A DNA stretch of 48,218 nt from Chersky-840 sp035532735. Its GTDB lineage: Bacteria > Actinomycetota > Acidimicrobiia > Acidimicrobiales > UBA8190. The stretch covers positions 1 to 48,218 of the forward strand of contig DATKQM010000003.1 in assembly GCA_035532735.1 (NCBI GenBank), given 5' to 3'. Below, piece by piece: positions 25,236 to 32,755 of this stretch. The notes below the pieces were generated by a model. The model ran no database searches and had not been told where the DNA came from. It worked only from the letters and a program-made list of their open reading frames with translations. Position 1 is the first letter of the stretch. Every line of letters starts with the position of its first letter. A program made the position numbers and the translations under genes.

Positions 25236-26587
25236 TGGCCCATATCGCAGACGTCGAAATAGTCGAACCGGGTCCGGCCGAGGACGCCCAACGACGGATT
25301 GGGGGTGCTCTCGATCGACAGGGCCTCGGACGCGGCGATCGCGTGGCGTTCTACCTGCCGTCCTCGGCGAACCTCCTTCTGTGTGTTCTGGCTGCCGCCC
25401 GGCGCGGCGTTGTTCCGGTCCTGCTCAATGCCACCCTCCTCCCGACCGAGCGCGACGTGCTCATCGCCGACGCCGAGCCCGCCCTCGTGATCACCGAGCC
25501 TTCGGCGCTGACCCCCTTGCTTTCGGGCCCGCCCGCCGATCTGGCCCCGTATCCGCTGGTGCGGCCGATGCACTACACCTCGGGAACCACGGGCCGACCC
25601 AAAGGGGTGTGGTCGGGCGTGCTCGACGACGCCGACGCCAAGGCCCAGTTCGAGGACGAGGCCGACCTATGGGGCTTCAGCGATCGAGATACGCACCTCG
25701 TATGCTCGCCGATGTACCACTCGGTCTCTGTCCGCCTCGCCGGCGCCGCGCTCCTGCGGGGCGGCCGGGTCGTGGTGCTGCCCCGTTTCGATGCCGCTGT
25801 GGCGGTGGCGGCACTCGATCATCACCGGCCCACGACCACGTTCATGGCGCCCACGGCACTCCGTCGCGTGATGGCCGAGTCGGGGCCCTCAGACCATTTC
25901 GCCATGCTGCGCCTGTTGGTGCACGCCGGCTCGCCGTGTCCCGACGCGCTGAAGCGGGCCGTGCTCGAGAGGGTGGGGCCCGGCGTGCTGTGGGAGTTCT
26001 ACGGCTCGACCGAAGGCCAGTTCACTGTGTGCTCACCGCAGGAATGGTCGCAACGTCCGGGGACCGTGGGCCGGGCCCGGCCCGGACGGCGGCTCGAGGT
26101 CGACGAGGACGGCCTGGTGTGGTGTCACGCCCCTGGGTTTGCCAAGTTCGAGTACTGGCGCGACCCCGATGCCACAGCACGGGCCTGGCGCGGTGACGCC
26201 TTCACCGTCGGCGACGTGGGCCGTCTGGACGAGGATGGCTATCTCTTCTTGGACGGCCGCCGCGACGACCTCATCATCAGCGGCGGCGTCAACGTGTATC
26301 CCGCCGAGGTCGAGTCCGTGCTCGCCGAGGTCCCCGGTGTCGTCGAGGTGGCGGTCTTCGGCGTCAGCGACGACGAGTGGGGTGAGCGTGTTTGCGCCGC
26401 GGTCGTAGGCCTCGATGATGAGGACGCCCTTCGCCGTCATGCCGCCGGACACCTGGCGCCGTATAAGCGTCCGAAGAAGTACTTCCTCGTCGACGCCCTC
26501 CCCCACACGGCGACGGGCAAGCTTGTCCGTCGCGACCTCCCCACAGCGCTTCGACGAGACGCTCCGGGCCCCGACGGCGGGAGCTGA
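25235..26587 (+). CDS. AMP-dependent acyl-CoA synthetase/ligase
   Basis: A 450-residue adenylate-forming enzyme that activates a carboxylic acid to its CoA thioester. Motifs are the P-loop YTSGTTGRPKG near residue 112, YGSTEG near 254, the hinge DGRRDDLIISGGVNVYP near 342, and the C-terminal lysine in ATGKLVRRDL near 430. It is about 50-100 residues shorter than most relatives, with a compact N-terminus, yet holds all core motifs. The substrate is not predictable. Confidence 0.9.
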   Translation: MAHIADVEIVEPGPAEDAQRRIGGALDRQGLGRGDRVAFYLPSSANLLLCVLAAARRGVVPVLLNATLLPTERDVLIADAEPALVITEPSALTPLLSGPPADLAPYPLVRPMHYTSGTTGRPKGVWSGVLDDADAKAQFEDEADLWGFSDRDTHLVCSPMYHSVSVRLAGAALLRGGRVVVLPRFDAAVAVAALDHHRPTTTFMAPTALRRVMAESGPSDHFAMLRLLVHAGSPCPDALKRAVLERVGPGVLWEFYGSTEGQFTVCSPQEWSQRPGTVGRARPGRRLEVDEDGLVWCHAPGFAKFEYWRDPDATARAWRGDAFTVGDVGRLDEDGYLFLDGRRDDLIISGGVNVYPAEVESVLAEVPGVVEVAVFGVSDDEWGERVCAAVVGLDDEDALRRHAAGHLAPYKRPKKYFLVDALPHTATGKLVRRDLPTALRRDAPGPDGGS

Positions 26588-26677
26588 CCCGGCCGTAGGC
26601 GGTGTGGCACCTGACCCGTGGCGACGTTGAGCACGGGTGGTGTGCCGGGACCCTCGACGGTGGGCGATGATCTGGTC

Positions 26678-28042
26678 ATGACCATCGCCACTGTCAACCC
26701 CACCACCGGCGAGACCGAGAAGGTCTTCGAGCCCGATTCCGACGAGCAGGTGGAGGCCAAGCTGGACCTCGCCGAGCGGGCCTTTGCCGCCTATCGGACG
26801 ACCTCGTTCGAAGAACGAGCTCGCCTGGCGATCGGCGCCGCCGATCTCCTCGAGGGCGAGCTTCCCGACATCGCCCGGGTCCTGACGACCGAGATGGGAA
26901 AGACCTTCGCATCGGCCAAGGGCGAGGTGGCCAAGTGCGCGTCAGCATTGCGCTGGTTCGCGGCCCACGCCGAGGCTCTGCTGGCTGAAGAGCCGGTGGG
27001 CACGACCGCGAGTGCGAGCAGCGTTCGCTACGAGCCTATGGGCCCGGTGCTGGCGGTCATGCCCTGGAACTTCCCGATGTGGCAGGTGATGCGATTCGCG
27101 GCGCCCGGGCTCATGGCCGGAAACGTCGGTCTGCTGAAGCACTCGTCCAACGTGCCCCAGACGGCGTTGCTGATCGAAGACGTCTTCCGTCGGGCGGGAT
27201 ATCCGGCGGGTGCCTTCCAGACCCTGCTCGTCCCCTCCCAACGCGTGGCGGGGCTGATCGAAGATGATCGCGTGCGCGCCGTGACCCTGACCGGGTCCGA
27301 GGGTGCGGGTCGGTCGGTGGCGGAGGTGGCCGGACGAGCCATCAAGAAGTCGGTGCTGGAGCTCGGGGGCAGCGACCCCTTCATCGTGCTGCCGTCCGCG
27401 GATCTCGATCGAGCAGTGGCGGTCGGTGTCCAGGCCCGGGTCCAGAACAACGGCCAGAGCTGCATCGCGGCCAAACGATTCATCGTGCACCGTGCCATCT
27501 ACGACGAGTTCGAGGCTTCGTTCTCCGAAGCGATGGGAGGCCTCGTGGTGGGCGATCCCATGGAGCCGGGTACCGATGTGGGGCCACTGGCGACAGCCCA
27601 GGGTCGCGACGACGTCCATGAGCAGGTCGAGGACGCCCGCGCCCAGGGTGCGGCAGTGTTGTGCGGAGGTCGGCCCGGAGAAGGAGCCGGCTTCTTCTAT
27701 CTTCCGACGGTGCTGGCCCGTATCACGCCGTCGATGCGGGTGGACACCGAGGAAGTGTTCGCGCCGGTCGCCCTGCTCTACGAAGCCGAGGACCCCGCCG
27801 ATGCGCTGCGTATGGCGAATGACTCCACCTTCGGGCTCGGGGCCAGTGTGTGGACGGGCGATGCCGACGAGCGGGCGATGTTCGTCGACGGTCTCGAGGC
27901 CGGCATGGTCTTCGTGAACGCCATGGTGGCGTCAACGGTCGAGCTGCCCTTCGGAGGGATGAAGCGCTCGGGGTACGGCCGGGAGCTGTCGACTCTGGGG
28001 ATCAAGGAATTCTGCGAGGCCAAGACCGTCTGGGTGGCTTGA
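26678..28042 (+). CDS. Aldehyde dehydrogenase, succinate-semialdehyde type
   Basis: A 454-residue aldehyde dehydrogenase with catalytic Cys262 (NNGQSCIAAKRFIV) and Glu228 (VLELGGSDPFIV). NGQSCIAAKRF is characteristic of bacterial succinate-semialdehyde dehydrogenases. It could finish GABA or gamma-aminoacid breakdown begun by the gamma-glutamylation genes at 16.2-20.7 kb; this link is inference. ATG 26678 gives the usual N-terminus (VNPTTGE); an upstream ATG at 26618 in the same frame would add 20 unlikely residues. Confidence 0.9.
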   Translation: MTIATVNPTTGETEKVFEPDSDEQVEAKLDLAERAFAAYRTTSFEERARLAIGAADLLEGELPDIARVLTTEMGKTFASAKGEVAKCASALRWFAAHAEALLAEEPVGTTASASSVRYEPMGPVLAVMPWNFPMWQVMRFAAPGLMAGNVGLLKHSSNVPQTALLIEDVFRRAGYPAGAFQTLLVPSQRVAGLIEDDRVRAVTLTGSEGAGRSVAEVAGRAIKKSVLELGGSDPFIVLPSADLDRAVAVGVQARVQNNGQSCIAAKRFIVHRAIYDEFEASFSEAMGGLVVGDPMEPGTDVGPLATAQGRDDVHEQVEDARAQGAAVLCGGRPGEGAGFFYLPTVLARITPSMRVDTEEVFAPVALLYEAEDPADALRMANDSTFGLGASVWTGDADERAMFVDGLEAGMVFVNAMVASTVELPFGGMKRSGYGRELSTLGIKEFCEAKTVWVA

Positions 28043-28160
28043 CGAACCGAACCTTTCCACAGCCAGAAGGCCTCTGGGCCAGTCGCTTCGCACGCTGGGC
28101 CACGCTGTGAGGATCGTGGCAGAACCCCAACGGTTCAACCGCCGCGTCAAGGCCCTGGGA

Positions 28161-28166
28161 TAGCCT
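28161..28166 (+). promoter_or_regulatory. -10 hexamer of leaderless type for the glycosyltransferase
   Basis: TAGCCT ends 7 nt before the ATG at 28174. The rest of the 131-bp gap upstream shows nothing else. Confidence 0.45.
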
Positions 28167-28173
28167 CGACCAT

Positions 28174-29172
28174 ATGAAACTCGTCATCATGATCCCGTGC
28201 CTGAACGAGGAGACGACGCTCCCGTTGGTCCTGAGCACGATCCCGAACACGATTGACGGCATCGACAGCATCGAGGTGCTCATCATCGATGATGGGTCGA
28301 CAGACAAGACCGTCGAGGTGGCCAGGTCCCTGGGTGTCACGGAGTTCGTGCACCATCCCGGGAACCGGGGTCTCGCCCACTCCCTTCGCGACGGGATTCA
28401 GCGCGCCTTGGAGCTCGGTGCGGACATCTTGGTCCTCACCGACGGTGACAACCAGTATCCCCAAGAGCGGATACCAGATCTGATCCGTCCCATTCTCGAG
28501 GGAAAAGCGGACACGGTCATCGCCGACCGGCAGGTACAGACGATCGAACACTTCTCGCCGACCAAGAAGGTCCTGCAAAAGGTCGGGACCGGCGTGATGA
28601 ATCTGGCGGCCGGAACGAACCTCCCCGATGGAACGAGTGGCTTTCGTGCCTACTCGAAGGAGGCCGCCATCAAGCTCAATCTGATCGGTCGCTTCAACTT
28701 CGCGGCGGAAACGACCATCCAAGCGGCGAACAAGCGCCTGGCGCTGGCGACCATCATCATCGAGACCAATCCGAAGACCCGCGAGTCACGGCTCTTCAAG
28801 TCGTCATGGGAGCACGTCCGCAAGAGCATGGTCGCCATGCTCAATGCCTTCACGATGTACAAGCCCTACACCGTGTTCCTCAGCATCGGAGGATTCTTCT
28901 TCGTCCTGGGATTGATTCCCTTCATTCACTATCTCTACTTGGTGCTCACCGTCGCGAATCCCAACGGCGCCCACCACCTGCAATCGCTCGTGATCGGGGC
29001 AGTGCTGCTCAACGCCTCGTTCGTCTCGGTCACACTCGGAATTGTGGCGAATCTCATCCGGGTCAACAGGTCGCTGCTCGAAGACACCCTGGAAGTGCTC
29101 AAGCGCCAGCAGTTCATGACCGACGCCGCCGACCAGCGTCACACAGCCGACCAGCGTCAGTCGGTCGTGTAA
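28174..29172 (+). CDS. Membrane-anchored GT2 glycosyltransferase
   Basis: A 332-residue family 2 glycosyltransferase like polyprenyl-phosphate hexose synthases. The N-terminal catalytic domain has IPCLNEE (8-14), IIDDGSTDKT near 42, the metal-binding DGDNQYP near 90 and DGTSGFRAYS near 150. Two membrane helices follow at about 230-257 and 269-293. It probably charges a lipid carrier with a sugar at the cytoplasmic face for cell-envelope glycans. It stands alone as a transcription unit. Confidence 0.9.
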   Translation: MKLVIMIPCLNEETTLPLVLSTIPNTIDGIDSIEVLIIDDGSTDKTVEVARSLGVTEFVHHPGNRGLAHSLRDGIQRALELGADILVLTDGDNQYPQERIPDLIRPILEGKADTVIADRQVQTIEHFSPTKKVLQKVGTGVMNLAAGTNLPDGTSGFRAYSKEAAIKLNLIGRFNFAAETTIQAANKRLALATIIIETNPKTRESRLFKSSWEHVRKSMVAMLNAFTMYKPYTVFLSIGGFFFVLGLIPFIHYLYLVLTVANPNGAHHLQSLVIGAVLLNASFVSVTLGIVANLIRVNRSLLEDTLEVLKRQQFMTDAADQRHTADQRQSVV

Positions 29173-29220
29173 GCGAAGGTAAAGCCAGTTCCCCCTCGAC
29201 CACCAGCAGCCTGGGTCGGC

Positions 29221-29769
29221 CTAGTACCAGCCCGGTCCCCAGTGAAGCTCGGGAGCCTCGCCCGCTGCGGTGGCGAGCAACGTGAGCGAGCTCACCAATT
29301 GACGTCGGAGGGGGACGGGGATCGCCTGGAGCAGGTCGCGTACCTCGGCCCGGCGTCTCTCGATCACGTCGGTCACCACGCTGTGCCCCAGGACCGTGAT
29401 GGCCAGCTTCACTTCGCGCCGGTCGAGCTCGTCGCGGGTGCGCGACACGAGCTCCTTGCGCACCAGGCGGTCGCACATGCGCGTCGCCGTCGACGGGCTC
29501 ACACCGAGTGCCTCGGCCAGATCGGCAAGCCGTCTCGGCCCTCCGAAGGTGAGCTCGACCAACGTCCGGTATTGGGGGAGGGTGACGTCGTCGGGATTTC
29601 CGGCCAGTGACCGGACGGCGATGGCGACCATCACGCGGCTGGCGAGAATGATCGCTCCGATCACCTCTTCGTCGTTGGGAACCTCCGACGGTGGTGCATC
29701 GGGAACCGATGTCTCAGGAGCCGATCGCTTCCGGGGCCGGATGGGCGCTGCGGTTTCGGTGGGAGCCAC
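29221..29769 (-). CDS. MarR-family transcription regulator
   Basis: A 182-residue winged-helix regulator. The DNA-binding part runs from LPQYRTLVELT (about 67) through LADLAEALGVSPSTATRMCDRLVRKELV to the wing with DELDRREVKLAIT near 125. An N-terminal tail of about 35 residues rich in Pro and Ala precedes it. The GTG at 29769 has an AATACT hexamer 6 nt upstream. It lies downstream of the siroheme gene on the same strand with its own promoter; target genes are unknown. Confidence 0.85.
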   Translation of the reverse strand: MAPTETAAPIRPRKRSAPETSVPDAPPSEVPNDEEVIGAIILASRVMVAIAVRSLAGNPDDVTLPQYRTLVELTFGGPRRLADLAEALGVSPSTATRMCDRLVRKELVSRTRDELDRREVKLAITVLGHSVVTDVIERRRAEVRDLLQAIPVPLRRQLVSSLTLLATAAGEAPELHWGPGWY

Positions 29770-29775
29770 GGGCAG

Positions 29776-29781
29776 AGTATT
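29776..29781 (-). promoter_or_regulatory. -10 hexamer of leaderless type for the MarR gene
   Basis: AATACT on the minus strand ends 6 nt before the GTG at 29769. Confidence 0.4.
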
Positions 29782-29833
29782 GCCGATCAGCGCGTTGCGC
29801 GCCCGGGTGACGGGCCTCGGGTGGTGACCGGGT

Positions 29834-30517
29834 TCACGAGGGTGGCGCGCTCTGGTCGCGTAGGAACGCATCGAGCTCGGAGCGCGCGTGGTCCAAGTCG
29901 CCCCGGCGGACCATGTCGGGCAGCGGCCCGTCGAGCAACCTGCGCCAATCGATGGTCTCGGTGCTCTTGCCTTGATCGTGGATGCGTCGGCGTCCCTCAT
30001 CGAGCAGTGCGGCCAGATCGCCCATTCCAGGCCCCATTTCCCTCACCGCCCGGTCGCGCAACCATCCCGCCAGGGCGGGACTGGCGCCGCCGGTCGACAC
30101 GGCGATCGAGATCGTGCCGTCTCGGGCCACCGCGGGCAGGATAAAGCTGCAACGAGAGGGGTCGTCGGCGACGTTGACCCAGACGCCTGCCGCCTGTGCG
30201 TCCTGGTAGACGGCCTCGTCCACGGCCGGGCTCCCGGTCGCCGAGATCACCAACAGGTAGTCGGCCGCCTCGCCCGAGGCGTAGGGCCGGATGTGGACCT
30301 CGAGTGGCGACCCGTCGATCGCGGCGATGACTCCTGAGTCGGTCAGCGCTCCGATGGCCACGTGGACCTCGGGGGCCACGACGGTCACCGCGGCGCCACA
30401 GGCCAGCAAGCCGCCGATCTTGCGCGCCGCCACGTGACCCCCACCGACGACGAGACAGCGTCGCCCTTTCACCACGAGGCCGACTGGATAGATCGGTGCG
30501 TCGACGCCCACCGTCAC
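29834..30517 (-). CDS. Precorrin-2 dehydrogenase / sirohydrochlorin ferrochelatase (CysG N-terminal type)
   Basis: This enzyme oxidises precorrin-2 and may insert iron to form siroheme, the cofactor of the sulfite reductase at 32755. The 227-residue protein has IYPVGLVVKGRRCLVVGGG, the Rossmann motif VGGGHVAARK (near 22-31), ISATGSPAVDEAV, and VNVADDPSRCSFILPAVARDG, all typical of the Met8p/CysG N-domain. The methyltransferase domain of CysG is absent. Its GTG overlaps the stop of the cysN remnant as GTGA, so the gene was once coupled to cysN. It must now be translated behind a broken upstream frame or from its own signals. Confidence 0.9.
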   Translation of the reverse strand: MTVGVDAPIYPVGLVVKGRRCLVVGGGHVAARKIGGLLACGAAVTVVAPEVHVAIGALTDSGVIAAIDGSPLEVHIRPYASGEAADYLLVISATGSPAVDEAVYQDAQAAGVWVNVADDPSRCSFILPAVARDGTISIAVSTGGASPALAGWLRDRAVREMGPGMGDLAALLDEGRRRIHDQGKSTETIDWRRLLDGPLPDMVRRGDLDHARSELDAFLRDQSAPPS

Positions 30518-31040
30518 CTCTGGGGAACAGCCGCGAACTCGGGAACGGCCACCAGGCCCGCTGCCACCGTGGCGTTGGTCTGCTCGTCGATCATCACGAA
30601 ACTCCCGGTCACACGGTTGGCTCGATAGGGATCGACGGCCAGAGGGTTCCCACGGCAAGTCTCACGACACCGATCTGGTTGGCACCCAACGTGCCCGTCG
30701 AACTCTAGCGACCCACGTCCAGGCGGGAGAGGACCGGCAGCGTCTGTGCAGGGGGTGAGTCGAGTGATGTGCATGATTCGGAACCGTCGCCCCGCTTCGA
30801 CGGGTGTTTCGGCGAACCAGCACAGCGTGGCCGCACGGCCTCGGGAGCGGTTTCCGCCGGGGCTATGAGGTCGCCACGCGACACATCGAGCTCATCGTCG
30901 ACTCGGACCGTCACCGAGAGCGACGCGGGAGCCTCGTCGAGAGGTCCGTCAAAGGTCTCCACCGAGGTGATCCGGCTTCGCTGGCCCCCGGGGAGCACCA
31001 CGACGGCACCGCCGGGTCCGAACGTGTGCCGTCGTCGACG
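30514..31040 (-). pseudogene. cysN: cysN remnant (sulfate adenylyltransferase GTPase subunit), decayed
   Basis: Minus-strand fragments in different frames match CysN: the domain II piece AVVVLPGGQRSRI, then ETFDGPLDEA and DELDVSRGDLIAPAE (about 31019-30860), a NQIGVVRLAV piece in another frame, and the C-terminus NPLAVDPYRANRVTGSFVMI and DEQTNATVAAGLV (ending at 30514). The whole GTPase domain with its P-loop is gone: only about 40 bp separate the end of the cysD remnant from domain II. At least two frame changes occur in what is left. The coordinates of the left and right edges are approximate. Confidence 0.85.
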
Positions 31041-31058
31041 GTCGAGGTCTTCTCTGAC

Positions 31059-31868
31059 GTAGCCCTCTCGCTTCCGGCCCTCCATGGAGGTCTCCGAGAA
31101 GCGGTCGCCGGCTCGGGTCGCACCCTCTCGCTCACCCCGGAGGATGCGATCTCGGCGATCACATCGTCGACGGCGTGGGCTTCCGAGCGCACCGCGCCGG
31201 TGCCGGTGCCGGTGGAGCCACCCACCGTCCGGAACCGGACCATGGGGTCTTCGACGACCTCGTCGGGAGTCGGGACGACCGGTGCTCACCGGTGCGAACC
31301 CGTCCGTGGTAGAGGTGGCACAACTCGGGCCGTTGGTTACGCTGGGTCCCACTGGCCGAAGGCGTCGCGGAACGAAAGCACGCGCTCTTTGGCCCCGGCC
31401 TTGAGCTCGTGGCGTCGCGCCCCGCCGATGCATGCGTCAAAACCGTGCGCGGCGATGGCATCGAGGAGCGTCACGCTCTGGAGCCGGTTGCGCGACCCCA
31501 GCGGGCCCGGGTCCGGGACCGGGACCGCCCCCGGTCGATGGAGTCTTGCACCGAGGCGACGAGCACCTCCTCACCGAGATCGGCCATCGCCTTGTCCCGG
31601 AATTCCAGGACCTCGTCGAAGTTGTGGCCGGTGTCCACGTGGAGCAGGGGAACGGGAAGCGACCGGGTCGAAAGGCCTTCTCCGCCAGGCGGAGCAGGAC
31701 GGCGGAGTTCTTGCCGCCGCCGAAGAGGAGACAGGGCGCTCACGTCCGGCCGCCACCTCCCGCATCACGAATACGGCATGGGGCTTCGAGGAGGTCGAGG
31801 TGATCAGGGCCCGGCGGGACCGGGGTCCGGCCCGTCGTGCCGGTCGGGGCGTCGATCACGGTGGTCAT
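31059..31868 (-). pseudogene. cysD: cysD remnant (sulfate adenylyltransferase subunit 2), decayed
   Basis: From an ATG at 31868 the minus strand encodes CysD in pieces spread over all three frames: PDHLDLLEA; VMREVAAGRERPV; LLFGGGKNSAVLLRLAEKAF; PLLHVDTGHNFDEVLEFRDK to SVQDSIDRGR; LQSVTLLDAIAAHGFDACIG to AFGQWDPA; NQRPELCHLYHGRVRTGEH; VEDPMVRFRTVGG; and RFSETSMEGRKREGY at the end. That is at least seven frame changes, plus loss of the stretch after RTGEH. The P-loop SGGKDS reads GGGKNS. No functional enzyme can be made. Confidence 0.88.
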
Positions 31869-31929
31869 AGGGCAGCTCCGAGTCGTTTCGGGTGGCGCCG
31901 ATGATCGTTGCCGTCTGGAAGCGATTCGA

Positions 31930-31959
31930 CCGATCTGGAAAGGGATAAAATCCGATCTG
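31930..31959. promoter_or_regulatory. Direct repeat upstream of cysH
   Basis: CCGATCTG occurs at 31930-31937 and again at 31952-31959, 22 bp apart (about two helix turns), around an AT-rich spacer GGATAAAA. This lies in the divergent gap between the cysD wreck and cysH and just before a -10-like site. It is a candidate site for a sulfur or nitrogen regulator bound on one face. Confidence 0.45.
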
Positions 31960-31969
31960 ATTAGTCATA

Positions 31970-31975
31970 TATAGT
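31970..31975 (+). promoter_or_regulatory. -10-like hexamer for the cysH operon
   Basis: TATAGT stands in an AT-rich run in otherwise GC-rich DNA, about 105 nt before the cysH ATG. No good -35 is seen, as expected for an activator-dependent promoter. The leader of about 100 nt shows no clear riboswitch fold or Cys-rich leader peptide. Confidence 0.4.
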
Positions 31976-32080
31976 ACCGGCTGGCTGACCGGACAAGGCA
32001 TGCCACCGGCCACGATGCGTTGGAACCCACCGCCACAGCCAGCGCTGAGGCAAGACCGATTCGGACGGGGAGCGTGGACC

Positions 32081-32755
32081 ATGGGTGGAGGAACCGAGAC
32101 CAAGGTCGATCTCGAAGAGCTCGCCTCGCGTGCCGCGGAGTTCGACACCGCACCGGCGGGCAAGGTCATGGGCTGGGGCGTCGAGCGCTTCGGCGGAGCA
32201 CTGAGCCTGGCGTGCTCGTTCCAGGACTGCGTCATCATCGATCTTGCCGTCGAGGTCGACCCCGGCATCGAGGTGCTGTTCTTGGACACCGGATTCCATT
32301 TTCCCGAGACGTTGGCCTATGTGGAGGAGGTCCGGGCTCGGTATGACCTGAACCTCCGCGTCATGACCCCTGGAGCCGAGGCCGACGCGTGGCCATGTGG
32401 GACCCACCGTTGCTGCGAGCTCCGCAAGGTCGGGCCCCTCAACCGAGCCTTACGAGGCCGCGCCGCATGGATGACGGGTCTGAAGCGCACCGACGCCGCC
32501 ACGCGCGCCACGGCCCCCATCGTGTCGTGGGACGAGGCACGTGGCCTCGTGAAGATCAATCCTTTGGCCACCTGGACCGACGCCGACATCGCCCACTACG
32601 AGGCCGACCACGGGCTGCCGGTGCATCCCCTCATGACCCAGGGCTATCTGTCGATCGGGTGCGCCCCCACCACGCGCCCGGTGGCACCGGGCGAGGATGC
32701 TCGCGCCGGACGCTGGTCGGGCATGGGCAAGACCGAGTGTGGCCTGCACGTCTGA
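32081..32755 (+). CDS. cysH: Phosphoadenylyl/adenylyl-sulfate reductase (CysH), cluster ligand changed
   Basis: CysH reduces APS or PAPS to sulfite with thioredoxin. The 224-residue protein has FSLACSFQD-like substrate binding near 42-50 (LSLACSFQD), LDTGFHFPET, Cys111-Cys112 (HRCCELRKVGPL) and the catalytic Cys220 (KTECGLHV). [4Fe-4S] APS reductases bind the cluster by Cys-Cys plus Cys-X2-Cys; here the second motif reads GCAPTTRPV, Cys194-X2-Thr197, so one ligand is missing. ATG 32081 is taken since it follows a GGACGGGGAG site and homology starts there; ATG 32000 would add 27 residues. The stop overlaps the reductase start (TGATG). Confidence 0.9.
   Translation: MGGGTETKVDLEELASRAAEFDTAPAGKVMGWGVERFGGALSLACSFQDCVIIDLAVEVDPGIEVLFLDTGFHFPETLAYVEEVRARYDLNLRVMTPGAEADAWPCGTHRCCELRKVGPLNRALRGRAAWMTGLKRTDAATRATAPIVSWDEARGLVKINPLATWTDADIAHYEADHGLPVHPLMTQGYLSIGCAPTTRPVAPGEDARAGRWSGMGKTECGLHV

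Noticed and set aside
30804..31904. A 366-codon plus-strand open frame
   Set aside because: It shows no protein-like motifs and is antisense to the recognisable cysD and cysN fragments.
31976..32080. A riboswitch or Cys attenuator in the cysH leader
   Set aside because: No stable conserved fold or run of Cys codons could be seen; the in-frame upstream codons are Pro-rich and ordinary.
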